Below, piece by piece: positions 1-5,896 of a stretch of DNA of 12,731 nt (its first letter is position 1; every line of letters starts with the position of its first letter). The stretch comes from Chloroflexota bacterium (lineage in GTDB: Bacteria > Chloroflexota > Anaerolineae > Promineifilales > Promineifilaceae), in the NCBI GenBank assembly GCA_963169155.1, contig CAUJGI010000350.1:1-12731 (forward strand), in the 5' to 3' direction. The position numbers and the translations under genes were made by a program. Below the pieces are notes generated by a model. The model worked only from the letters and a program-made list of their open reading frames with translations, ran no database searches and had not been told where the DNA came from.

Positions 1-434
1 GGGATTTATGGACAACGGCCGTACTCGGCCTCATTGTTCTGCTCATCATTTTCTTTTTCTATAAAGAGTTCATGGTCATTTCGTTTGATCCGGTATTGGC
101 TACCACGCTGCGCCTGCCCGCCACGTTTTTGCGTTATCTGCTGCTGGTGCTCATCGCCGTCACCATTGTGGTGTCTTTGCAAGTGGTGGGCATTGCCCTG
201 ATGGTTGCCATGCTGGTAACACCCGCCGCGGCCGCTTCCCTGCTCACGCGCCGCCTGACGCCGAAGATGTTTATCGCTGCCGCCATTGGCGCTTTTTCTG
301 GAGCAGCCGGTTTGTACACGTCATATTACCTGGACATTGCCTCTGGCCCGGCGGTGGTGCTCATTGCCACCGCGATTTTTGCCCTGGCTTACCTTTTTGC
401 CCCCGGGCGCGGCCTGCTCTGGCGACGAAATTAG
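1..434 (+). CDS. Metal-ion ABC transporter permease, ABC-3 family (C-terminal part)
   Basis: The reading frame enters the window already open (first full codon at 3) and ends at the TAG at 432-434, leaving about 143 C-terminal residues. They form hydrophobic membrane segments joined by short loops. The motif YKEFMVISFDP, followed by a Leu-rich segment, then LVTPAAAASLL and LYTSYYLDIASGP, is the typical C-terminal half of the ZnuB/MntB/TroC (ABC-3) permeases. These form the membrane channel that takes up Zn2+, Mn2+ or Fe2+ delivered by a periplasmic-type binding protein and powered by an ATPase subunit. Those partners would lie upstream, outside the window. The metal cannot be told from this fragment. 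A Fur-family regulator lies 294 bp downstream, which fits metal-responsive control of uptake, though that gene has its own promoter. I am confident of the family and unsure of the substrate. Confidence 0.88.
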   Translation, partial: DLWTTAVLGLIVLLIIFFFYKEFMVISFDPVLATTLRLPATFLRYLLLVLIAVTIVVSLQVVGIALMVAMLVTPAAAASLLTRRLTPKMFIAAAIGAFSGAAGLYTSYYLDIASGPAVVLIATAIFALAYLFAPGRGLLWRRN

Positions 435-439
435 AACTC

Positions 440-495
440 ACCGCAGTGGACGCGGAGAGAAAAATAGCTCGCGCGTTTTTAGCGCCCTCTGCGGT
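440..495. repeat. Imperfect inverted repeat after the permease gene
   Basis: Positions 440-453 and 482-495 pair as 14-bp arms with two mismatches (ACCGCAG against CTGCGGT at the outer ends), enclosing a 28-nt purine-rich loop. The right arm is followed by A residues rather than T residues, so on the plus strand it is not a standard intrinsic terminator. The phrase resembles short dispersed repeats common in environmental Chloroflexota assemblies, but that cannot be confirmed from one copy. Confidence 0.5.
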
Positions 496-601
496 AAAAA
501 GAAAACGGCTCTTTAGGATTCCCGGGGATTGGCACCGAATGTGCGCGAATTGATGCTAATTTTCGGCATGGTTCAGAAACCTGGGAAGTCAGCTTGACAC
601 G

Positions 602-630
602 TGTAGGGCGATTTGCAAAATCGCCCCACA
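602..630. repeat. Central hairpin of the 159-bp foldback
   Basis: Arms 602-614 and 618-630 pair at 12 of 13 positions around a 3-nt loop (GCA). The right arm is followed by ATTTGTAAAC, not a T run, so a REP-like palindrome or protein site is more likely than a terminator. Confidence 0.6.
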
Positions 631-645
631 ATTTGTAAACCAAAC

Positions 646-674
646 TTGAACCACGCCTGATTTTCGTGTAAATT
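646..674 (+). promoter_or_regulatory. Candidate sigma70-type promoter of the Fur-family gene
   Basis: TTGAAC (646-651) is followed after 17 bp by TAAATT (669-674). Transcription would start near 681, giving a leader of about 48 nt to the ATG at 729. It lies in the right arm of the foldback element. Confidence 0.45.
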
Positions 675-684
675 CGCGCAAATT
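671..684. promoter_or_regulatory. Candidate Fur-family operator overlapping the -10 region
   Basis: The sequence AATTCGCGCAAATT reads the same on both strands except at two positions. It sits over the -10 box and predicted start site, where an autorepressor would block transcription. A near copy lies in inverted orientation at about 538-551. No consensus for this lineage is available to me, so the operator role is inferred from position and symmetry only. Confidence 0.3.
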
Positions 685-728
685 CGGTGCAGAATCAATC
701 AGATACCACCGAAAGACCCAAAGATTCT

Positions 729-1166
729 ATGAACGAAAACAGCTTAGACACACGCTTAAACAACATTCAATCGGCCCTGAAGCAAAAGGGTTTCCGGCTT
801 ACCAGCTCGCGCCATAAAATTGTGCAGGCGCTGCTGGGCTGCGGCGGCCACGTCACCGCTGATGGCCTTTTAGAAGTGGTGCACCAAACCGATACCACGG
901 TCGGCCGTATGACGGTTTACCGCACGCTGGAGCTGCTCAGCGAACTGGGGCTGATTCGCCCGGTTTACCAGGGCACGGGGGCGGCGCACTACATTTTGCT
1001 CGATGGTGGCCATCACCACCACCTGGTTTGCTCGGGCTGCGATGTGGTGATTGAGTTTGAGGAATGCAGTTTGCAGGAGGTGGGCAAGCTGCTGGCGGAG
1101 CGGTTTAACTTTGTAATCGAAGGGCACCTGGTGGAATTTTACGGCCGTTGCCCCAACTGCCAATAA
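729..1166 (+). CDS. Fur-family metal-responsive transcriptional regulator
   Basis: The 145-residue product has the normal length and layout of Fur/Zur/PerR repressors. Residues 15-85 form the winged-helix domain, with recognition-helix motif TVYRTLELL at about 62-70. The dimerisation domain follows. It carries the His cluster HHHH at 95-98, the structural zinc pairs Cys101/Cys104 and Cys141/Cys144, and His133. Two CxxC motifs indicate a zinc-stabilised dimer. Metal-loaded protein would bind operator DNA and repress metal uptake or stress genes. Which metal or signal it senses (Zn, Fe, Mn or peroxide) is not decided by the motifs, although the metal permease just upstream makes Zur- or Mur-like sensing attractive. 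I chose ATG 729 over an in-frame GTG at 687, because 687 is nearly on the predicted transcription start, lies inside the foldback arm and adds a non-conserved 14-residue extension. No strong Shine-Dalgarno is seen at either start. Confidence 0.92.
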   Translation: MNENSLDTRLNNIQSALKQKGFRLTSSRHKIVQALLGCGGHVTADGLLEVVHQTDTTVGRMTVYRTLELLSELGLIRPVYQGTGAAHYILLDGGHHHHLVCSGCDVVIEFEECSLQEVGKLLAERFNFVIEGHLVEFYGRCPNCQ

Positions 1167-1201
1167 ACCAGACCCGTACTCTGAAAAACCAGAGTCAAGC
1201 T

Positions 1202-1252
1202 TGAGACTGAAACGTGAAGATATTTTCCTCACGTTTCACGCTTCACGTCTCA
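1202..1252. repeat. Heptamer repeat and stem-loop downstream of fur
   Basis: Positions 1229-1252 read as three tandem heptamers (TCACGTT, TCACGCT, TCACGTC) plus TCA. The same phrase occurs in inverted form at 1209-1219, so ACGTGAAG (1212-1219) pairs with CTTCACGT (1241-1248), and GAAACGTGA (1209-1217) with 1229-1237. A small separate stem of ACTCTG/CAGAGT lies just before it, at about 1178-1195. This looks like simple-sequence expansion with foldback potential. Confidence 0.55.
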
Positions 1253-1263
1253 TTTCCCATAAA

Positions 1264-1298
1264 AAAAGGCCCTGGTCGTAACAACGCCAGGGCCTTTT
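1264..1298. terminator. Bidirectional intrinsic terminator between fur and the SH3b gene
   Basis: Perfect 12-bp arms (1264-1275, AAAAGGCCCTGG, and 1287-1298, CCAGGGCCTTTT) enclose an 11-nt loop. The GC-rich stem is flanked by A residues on the left (1261-1267) and T residues on the right, so it works in both directions. It sits between two convergent genes and can serve both. Confidence 0.92.
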
Positions 1299-1315
1299 GC
1301 GGCACACTTTCTTCG

Positions 1316-3001
1316 TTAGTTGGTAATGGGCAGGCTGTTGAGCGTGGTGACGGTTTGAATGTACGCCGCGTTGACCCAGCCGACAACGCCGTTGGTCAGC
1401 CGGACTTTCACCCAGCTGGAATCGGCACTGCGGCCAATGAGGGCGACACCCTCGCCCTGGTAGACCACCGCCACAACCCCATAGCTGATGTCTGGCCCGG
1501 AGCGTACGTTGAGAACGGCCGTGTTTACCACACCAGAGGTCGCCAGCGTCGGCACATCTTCGACCGGCAGGCTGTTGATGTTGGCGCTGGTGGACAGCAG
1601 CGTTACGTTAGCCCAGCCCTGCACGCCATTGCTCAGCTGAATTTTTAACCAACTGCTGATGCTGTTCCGCGCCAGCAAGGTGACCACCTGACCCTGGTAA
1701 GCGGCCGCCACCACGCCGTAGCCAATGCCCGGCCCGGAGCGTACGTTCAGCGCGCCGGTAGCCACCGTGGCCGAATTGGCCGACGGGGCCGGTGTGGCGG
1801 TACTGGCGGGCGGGGCGGTGGTACCATCCACCACCGGCAGGTTGCCCACCGGAATGGAAAGCTGCACGTACTGCGCGCCAATCCAGCCTTCCTGGCCATC
1901 ACTCAGCAGCACTTTGAGCCAGGTGCTGTCGGCATTGCGGCCAACGGCCGTTACCCGCAGCCCCTGATAAACCGATCCAGTTGCCGGGTAGTTCAGGCCT
2001 GGTCCCGAGCGCAAACTCAGCACTGAACCGGGGGCCACTGGCACGGCTGGTTCGGGCGCGGCGGGGCTGTCGGCCAGCGGCAAGCTGCTGATGGCCACGT
2101 TGGGCGTCAGCAGCGAGGCGTTGACCCACCCTTCGGTGTTATTGCCCAGGCGAATTTTGGCCCAGGAGCTGTTGGCGTTGCGCCCGATCAGCATGACGGT
2201 TTGGCCCTGCGAGGCCACGGTGATGACGCTAAAATTCACGCCTGGGCCGGAGCGCACGTTCAGCGCGCCAGTAGCTACCAAAGCAGTGGCGGTCACTGTG
2301 GACGTTGTATCCAGCACCGGCAGGCTGCTAATGGCCACGTTCGGCGTGATGTAGGTGCTGGCCGCATTCACCCAGCCTTCGGTGCCGTTGGCCAGCCGAA
2401 TTTTGGCCCAGGTGCTGTTGGCATTGCGCCCGATCAGGCTGACCACGGTGCCCTGGTTGACCACAGCCACCGGACCATAGGCCAGGCTGGGGCCGCTGCG
2501 CACGTTGAGCGCGCCAGTGACAACGGTGGCCGTCGCGCCGGTAGCTGGTTTGGCTGTTGCAGTTGGGGTTGGGGTGTTGGGAACGGCCGTACCCGTTGCC
2601 GTGGCCGTTGGTGTAGCCGTGGTTGGTGTGGTGGTTGATGTCGCGGTGGGCAGGGCCGTGGTGGGAATGACCAGCGGCAAGGTGCTGATCGCCACACTGG
2701 GGGTGATGAAGTCACTGCTGGCATTTACCCAGCCCAGGTTGGCGCTGGGCGTCTGAATATACGCCCAGGTGCTGTCTTCATTGCGGCCCAGCAGGGTGAG
2801 CACATTGCCCTGGTTCACCACGGTGACGATGCCGTAGCTGGGGCCTGGCCCAGAACGAACATTCAGCGCGCCGGTGTTAACAACGGCCGTTGCCGTTTGG
2901 ACGGTGCTTTGTTTGGCAAAAACTTGGCTCGTAGCAAAAAAAAGTGCGAAGAGGCATAGAATGAGGAACCAATGCTTTCGGTTTTTTCCTAATTTGGTCA
3001 T
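1316..3001 (-). CDS. Secreted protein with six bacterial SH3 (SH3b) repeats
   Basis: The 561-residue product begins with a basic stretch and a hydrophobic core (residues 1-29, ending SQVFA), a typical Sec signal peptide, so it should be exported. Six SH3b domains follow at about residues 37-99, 156-219, 236-298, 322-381, 411-472 and 487-549. Each has the hallmark LNVRSGP (LSLRSGP in the fourth), a central YQG or NQG, a W-x-K/Y strand and a GWVN/GWIG-type end. Each is trailed by a short conserved tail ending in LP. A Thr/Pro/Ala-rich linker (about 112-153) separates the first two. SH3b domains usually bind cell-wall peptides or other ligands. No hydrolase or catalytic domain is present, so a binding or scaffold role outside the membrane is the most that can be said. 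ATG 3001 is chosen because a near-perfect Shine-Dalgarno lies 6 nt upstream. An in-frame upstream extension to 3139 would run back through the promoter. Confidence 0.88.
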   Translation of the reverse strand: MTKLGKNRKHWFLILCLFALFFATSQVFAKQSTVQTATAVVNTGALNVRSGPGPSYGIVTVVNQGNVLTLLGRNEDSTWAYIQTPSANLGWVNASSDFITPSVAISTLPLVIPTTALPTATSTTTPTTATPTATATGTAVPNTPTPTATAKPATGATATVVTGALNVRSGPSLAYGPVAVVNQGTVVSLIGRNANSTWAKIRLANGTEGWVNAASTYITPNVAISSLPVLDTTSTVTATALVATGALNVRSGPGVNFSVITVASQGQTVMLIGRNANSSWAKIRLGNNTEGWVNASLLTPNVAISSLPLADSPAAPEPAVPVAPGSVLSLRSGPGLNYPATGSVYQGLRVTAVGRNADSTWLKVLLSDGQEGWIGAQYVQLSIPVGNLPVVDGTTAPPASTATPAPSANSATVATGALNVRSGPGIGYGVVAAAYQGQVVTLLARNSISSWLKIQLSNGVQGWANVTLLSTSANINSLPVEDVPTLATSGVVNTAVLNVRSGPDISYGVVAVVYQGEGVALIGRSADSSWVKVRLTNGVVGWVNAAYIQTVTTLNSLPITN

Positions 3002-3006
3002 GATTG

Positions 3007-3014
3007 TCCTCCTT
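3007..3014 (-). promoter_or_regulatory. Strong Shine-Dalgarno of the SH3b gene
   Basis: On the minus strand this reads AAGGAGGA. AAGGAGG (3008-3014) is spaced 6 nt from the ATG at 3001 and decides the start against upstream in-frame ATGs at 3019 and 3139. It is much stronger than any other ribosome site in the window. Confidence 0.85.
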
Positions 3015-3037
3015 GACATGACATAACGTCTGACCAC

Positions 3038-3067
3038 AGTATAGACGAGAACCGGCCTATTTTGCAA
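3038..3067 (-). promoter_or_regulatory. Promoter of the SH3b gene
   Basis: On the minus strand, TTGCAA (3067-3062) is followed after 18 bp by TATACT (3043-3038). Transcription would start near 3031, leaving a leader of about 30 nt that contains the Shine-Dalgarno. Confidence 0.6.
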
Positions 3068-3083
3068 GGAGAGATTATGTAAG

Positions 3084-3291
3084 CCAGTAATTGGAAATAT
3101 GGCGTGGGGAAGGGGCGGTGCGGCATGGTTTGGGACCAAACCGGCGGCCTGGTTGTCGCGCCGTCTCGCCCGGCCTTGAGTTACGGCCGTTTTGGGGCGA
3201 GACAGGCGGAAGGCGAGCTCCTTTGTCTGGCCAGGATATTGGCCCGCCTGTCCCGCTCCTGCCAGAAAATAGCCATATTTCGAATTGCTGG
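3084..3291. repeat. 208-bp foldback element in the divergent promoter region
   Basis: Positions 3084-3103 match the reverse complement of 3272-3291 at 18 of 20 positions. Inside lies a further GC-rich stem, GTCTCGCCC (about 3163-3171) with GGGCGAGAC at about 3197-3205, and one ACGGCCGT palindrome at 3183. No coding signal is convincing here, and no target duplication is seen at the ends. It occupies most of the 393-bp spacer 3002-3394; the two promoters lie just outside it. It may be a MITE-like or structural element. Confidence 0.5.
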
Positions 3292-3306
3292 AGCGCGTCG
3301 TTAAAC

Positions 3307-3335
3307 TCGCAAAACCCTGCCCCTATCGGTATAAT
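3307..3335 (+). promoter_or_regulatory. Promoter of the mutase subunit-meaB-prs cluster
   Basis: A perfect TATAAT (3330-3335) lies 17 bp after a weak -35 (TCGCAA, 3307-3312). Transcription would start near 3342, about 53 nt before the ATG at 3395. It is the only good promoter upstream of the three closely spaced genes. Confidence 0.6.
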
Positions 3336-3394
3336 CAATCCCGGATTTTTACAAGACAACCCACAACAACCCACGCTTGGGAGACTGCACAGCT

Positions 3395-3814
3395 ATGGAT
3401 CAAGCAAAACCGCGTATTTTAATTGCTAAACCTGGCCTGGATGGCCATGATCGGGGTGCCAAGGTGGTGGCTCGCGCTTTGCGTGATGCCGGTATGGAAG
3501 TCATCTACACCGGTCTGCGCCAGACGCCGGAGATGGTGGTTGAAGCCGCTCTCCAGGAAGATGCTGACGCCATCGGCTTGAGCATTTTGTCTGGTGCCCA
3601 CATGCCGCTGGTGCAGCGCATTGTGGACCTCCTGGCGGCCAACCAGATGACCGACGTGCCGCTTTTCCTTGGGGGCATCATTCCCAATGAAGACGTGCCG
3701 GTGCTCAAAGAGTGGGGGGTCACCGGCATTTTTGGTCCTGGGGCCAGCATGGATGAGATCATCGCCTTTATTTGGGATGCTGTTGGCGGTGCACCTGCCG
3801 GGGATGTGGCGTGA
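3395..3814 (+). CDS. Cobalamin-binding subunit of an acyl-CoA mutase (methylmalonyl-CoA mutase type)
   Basis: The 139-residue product is a complete B12-binding Rossmann-like domain and nothing else. The signature DxHxxG is DGHDRG at residues 16-21, where His18 would ligate the cobalt in base-off binding. SIL (63-65) and the GG of LGGIIP (93-94) are the other cofactor-contacting loops. This matches the C-terminal domain of methylmalonyl-CoA mutase, found here as a separate small subunit, as in archaea and many Chloroflexota. It would pair with a catalytic large subunit encoded elsewhere to interconvert methylmalonyl-CoA and succinyl-CoA. Other AdoCbl mutases (isobutyryl- or ethylmalonyl-type) are possible. 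The stop overlaps the start of meaB by 4 nt, so translation is probably coupled. ATG 3395 is preferred over TTG 3377; a GGGAG lies 11 nt upstream, rather far away. Confidence 0.92.
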   Translation: MDQAKPRILIAKPGLDGHDRGAKVVARALRDAGMEVIYTGLRQTPEMVVEAALQEDADAIGLSILSGAHMPLVQRIVDLLAANQMTDVPLFLGGIIPNEDVPVLKEWGVTGIFGPGASMDEIIAFIWDAVGGAPAGDVA

Positions 3815-4815
3815 ACGATCTGCTAGAACAGGTGCGCCAGGGGCAGATTCGGGCCATTGCCCGCCTGATTACCCGGGTAGAAAACAGCCCTGCCGCGGCG
3901 GAGCAGGCGATTCAAGCATTGTATCCGCACACGGGCAAGGCCCACGTGGTAGGGGTGACCGGTTCACCCGGCGCGGGCAAAAGCACGGTGGTGAATGCCC
4001 TGGTTAAAACGCTGCGCCAGCAGGATGTTCGCGTAGGCATCATCGCTGTAGACCCCACCAGCCCGTTTACCGGCGGGGCGCTGCTGGGTGACCGGGTGCG
4101 CATGCGTGATTTATCCGGCGATCCTGGTGTCTACATTCGCAGCATGGCGTCGCGGGGCAGCCTGGGTGGTTTGGCCCGGGCCACCGCCTCGGTGATCAAA
4201 ATATTGGATGCCGCCGGATTTGACTATGTGCTGGTGGAGACGGTGGGTGCAGGCCAGGCGGAAGTGGACATTGCCAACGCCGCCCACACCACCATCGTCA
4301 TTGAAGCGCCGGGCATGGGCGACGAAATCCAATCGATTAAGGCAGGCATTTTGGAGATCGCCGACATTTTGGTGGTCAACAAAGCCGATCGGCCCGGTGC
4401 GGATCGCACGGTGCGCTCCTTGAAGATGATGCTGCATTTGGGGCCAGTGGGGGGGACGCGGCAAAGCGGCCGTATTTCATCCCCTCCCACCGCCAGCCAA
4501 AACGGCGCGGCCTGGAACATCCCGGTGCTGGAAACAGTCGCCACGGAGGAGAAGGGCATGGCGGCCCTGGCGGAAGCGCTGGGCCAGCACATGGCGCATC
4601 TGCGCCAGAGCGGCGATTGGGTGAAGCGGGAAAAGGAGCGCAGCTGGCGCGAGGTGGAAATGCTGCTGCAAGAGCGGTTTATGGCCCAGTTCCAGGCGTC
4701 GGTGCCGCCAGAGCTGCGCGATAGTTTATTAACGGCCGTTGCCGAGCGAAAGGTGGACCCGTATACGGCCGTGCACCAATTATTGGAAAAAAGTGAAAGC
4801 AAGCGTAAAGGGTAG
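3811..4815 (+). CDS. meaB: MeaB-family G-protein chaperone of the cobalamin-dependent mutase
   Basis: The 334-residue protein is a SIMIBI-class GTPase of the MeaB/ArgK/MMAA family, which guards methylmalonyl-CoA mutase by gating adenosylcobalamin loading and protecting it from inactivation. The P-loop GSPGAGKS is at 51-58 and the Mg/switch segment VDPTSPFTGGALLGDR at 80-95. The switch II-like ETVGAGQAEVDI starts at 143, and the base-specificity motif NKAD at 190-193. Helical N- and C-terminal segments that form the dimer arm are present. Start GTG 3811 overlaps the preceding stop (GTGA). A longer frame from 3772 would only add Cys-rich residues that read through the upstream gene in another frame. 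A Gly/Ser/Pro-rich stretch at about 212-234 looks like a small lineage-specific insertion before the conserved PVLETVATEEKGM. Adjacency to the B12 subunit strongly supports the role. Confidence 0.95.
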   Translation: MNDLLEQVRQGQIRAIARLITRVENSPAAAEQAIQALYPHTGKAHVVGVTGSPGAGKSTVVNALVKTLRQQDVRVGIIAVDPTSPFTGGALLGDRVRMRDLSGDPGVYIRSMASRGSLGGLARATASVIKILDAAGFDYVLVETVGAGQAEVDIANAAHTTIVIEAPGMGDEIQSIKAGILEIADILVVNKADRPGADRTVRSLKMMLHLGPVGGTRQSGRISSPPTASQNGAAWNIPVLETVATEEKGMAALAEALGQHMAHLRQSGDWVKREKERSWREVEMLLQERFMAQFQASVPPELRDSLLTAVAERKVDPYTAVHQLLEKSESKRKG

Positions 4816-4830
4816 AAAAAGTATCAAATT

Positions 4831-5778
4831 ATGATGGCTTATGGCGATATCAAATTATTTGCCGGGTCGGGTTGTCCGGAACTGGCTCAGCGCATTGCCG
4901 AGTATGTCAAAATTCCCCTGAGCAGCTGGGACATCATCGAGTTCCCCAACGAAAACTTGTTTGTCAAGCTGCATGGCAGCGTGCGCGGCCAGGATGTGTA
5001 TCTCATTCAGAGTCATGCCCGCCCGGTGCATCGTAACATCATCGAAACGCTCATCGCCATCGACTGCCTCAAGCGGGATTCTGCAGGCAGAATTACGGTG
5101 GTAGTGCCCTACATGGCGTATTCGCAAAGCGACAAAAAAGACCAGCCCCGTGTGCCCATCTCGGCGCGCCTGCTGGCCGATCTCATCGAGGTGGCTGGTG
5201 CCGATCGCTGGATGACGATTGATTTACATGCGGCACAAATCCAGGGTTTTTATAAAATTCCTGGCGATTCTTTAACTGCCTTCCATGTGCTGGTAGACTA
5301 TTTTCTAGAGAAAAAGTTGGATGCCGTTGTCGTAACGCCGGACCTGGGGTTTGCCAAGCGCGGCCGCAACTTTGCCGTTGAACTGGACATGCCCCTGGCG
5401 TTTGTTGAAAAGCGCCGCGTGGGTAACCGCATCGATCGGGAAGCGCTGTCATTGATTGGTTCGGTGGACGGTAAAGATGTGATCATTGTGGATGATTTGG
5501 TGGACACGGCCGGTTCAATTCAGCAGGCCGTTGAGCTGGTGAAAGCCAACGGCGCGAAGGATGTGTACGTTGCCTTTACCCATCCGGTCCTGTCTGATCC
5601 GGCCAGCGAGCGGCTGCGGCAGCTGCCCATCAAGGAAATTGTGACCACAGACACCATTCCTATCCCGCCAGAGAAAATGCTGCCCAACATTACGGTTTTG
5701 TCGGTAGCCGGGCTGTTGGGTGAGGTGATCTTGCGCTCGCATGAAGGGCGCAGCGTGGGTGAGTTGTTTAACGAGTAG
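4831..5778 (+). CDS. prs: Ribose-phosphate pyrophosphokinase (PRPP synthetase)
   Basis: The 315-residue length is standard for Prs, which makes PRPP from ribose 5-phosphate and ATP for purine, pyrimidine, His, Trp and NAD synthesis in the cytosol. The PRPP-binding loop VDDLVDTAGS is at 220-229, the catalytic-region motif IDLHAAQIQGF at 130-140 with His133, and the flexible-loop KRR at 194-196. The N-terminal ATP-site motif is FPNEN (38-42) rather than the common F(S/P)DGE, and the usual YARQDRK-type segment reads YSQSDKK (97-103). The protein thus belongs to a divergent bacterial subgroup. The gene follows meaB by only 15 nt, so it is probably co-transcribed although the pathways are unrelated. 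Two ATGs stand in tandem (4831, 4834), and neither has a clear Shine-Dalgarno. Confidence 0.95.
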   Translation: MMAYGDIKLFAGSGCPELAQRIAEYVKIPLSSWDIIEFPNENLFVKLHGSVRGQDVYLIQSHARPVHRNIIETLIAIDCLKRDSAGRITVVVPYMAYSQSDKKDQPRVPISARLLADLIEVAGADRWMTIDLHAAQIQGFYKIPGDSLTAFHVLVDYFLEKKLDAVVVTPDLGFAKRGRNFAVELDMPLAFVEKRRVGNRIDREALSLIGSVDGKDVIIVDDLVDTAGSIQQAVELVKANGAKDVYVAFTHPVLSDPASERLRQLPIKEIVTTDTIPIPPEKMLPNITVLSVAGLLGEVILRSHEGRSVGELFNE

Positions 5779-5841
5779 TGTGGGGCAATGGGGTGTGGTT
5801 GATACGGCCGTTACCCTTCTAACAAAAAATTAAGGGAGCCC

Positions 5842-5850
5842 TGGTACACT
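5842..5850 (+). promoter_or_regulatory. Candidate extended -10 promoter of secA
   Basis: TGGTACACT fits the extended -10 pattern TGnTAnnnT. No good -35 is present at the expected distance, as usual for this class. Transcription would start near 5857, about 40 nt before the secA ATG. Nothing like an intrinsic terminator separates prs from it, so read-through is also possible. Confidence 0.35.
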
Positions 5851-5896
5851 ACCTCTCTTTTGTTTGACTTTTAATCTTTCGACAAGAAGTGGGCAT

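Larger units (their letters stand above)
532..690. repeat. 159-bp foldback element upstream of fur
   Basis: The outer 20 bp (532-551) match the reverse complement of 671-690 at 19 of 20 positions. A second block of 11 bp starting with GGC and containing TGGTTCA lies further in on both arms, with 10 of 11 matching. The centre is a separate perfect-looking hairpin at 602-630. The whole unit is therefore a long imperfect palindrome. No target-site duplication is evident at its ends. It could be a MITE-like element, or a regulatory region with two inverted operator copies. Its right arm contains the fur promoter. Confidence 0.6.

Noticed and set aside
435..531. Intrinsic terminator after the permease gene
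   Set aside because: The 440-495 inverted repeat is imperfect, has a 28-nt loop and is followed by A residues, so it does not fit a plus-strand terminator.
687..728. GTG 687 as the start of the Fur-family gene
   Set aside because: It falls in the foldback arm about 6 nt from the predicted transcription start, has no Shine-Dalgarno, and adds a non-conserved extension compared with usual Fur length.
2543..2668. The Thr/Pro-rich coding segment as a possible non-coding repeat or CRISPR-like array
   Set aside because: The repeated short words are codons for a Thr/Pro/Ala linker in frame with the SH3b protein; there are no constant repeats with unique spacers.
3002..3139. Upstream ATGs at 3019 and 3139 as starts of the SH3b protein
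   Set aside because: The Shine-Dalgarno at 3007-3014 serves only the ATG at 3001, the residue 1-29 signal peptide begins there, and the promoter at 3038-3067 lies downstream of the 3139 start.
3075..3429. Small open frames on both strands in the divergent spacer
   Set aside because: They overlap the foldback and both promoters, encode Pro/Arg/Gly-rich sequence typical of chance GC-rich frames, and lack ribosome sites.
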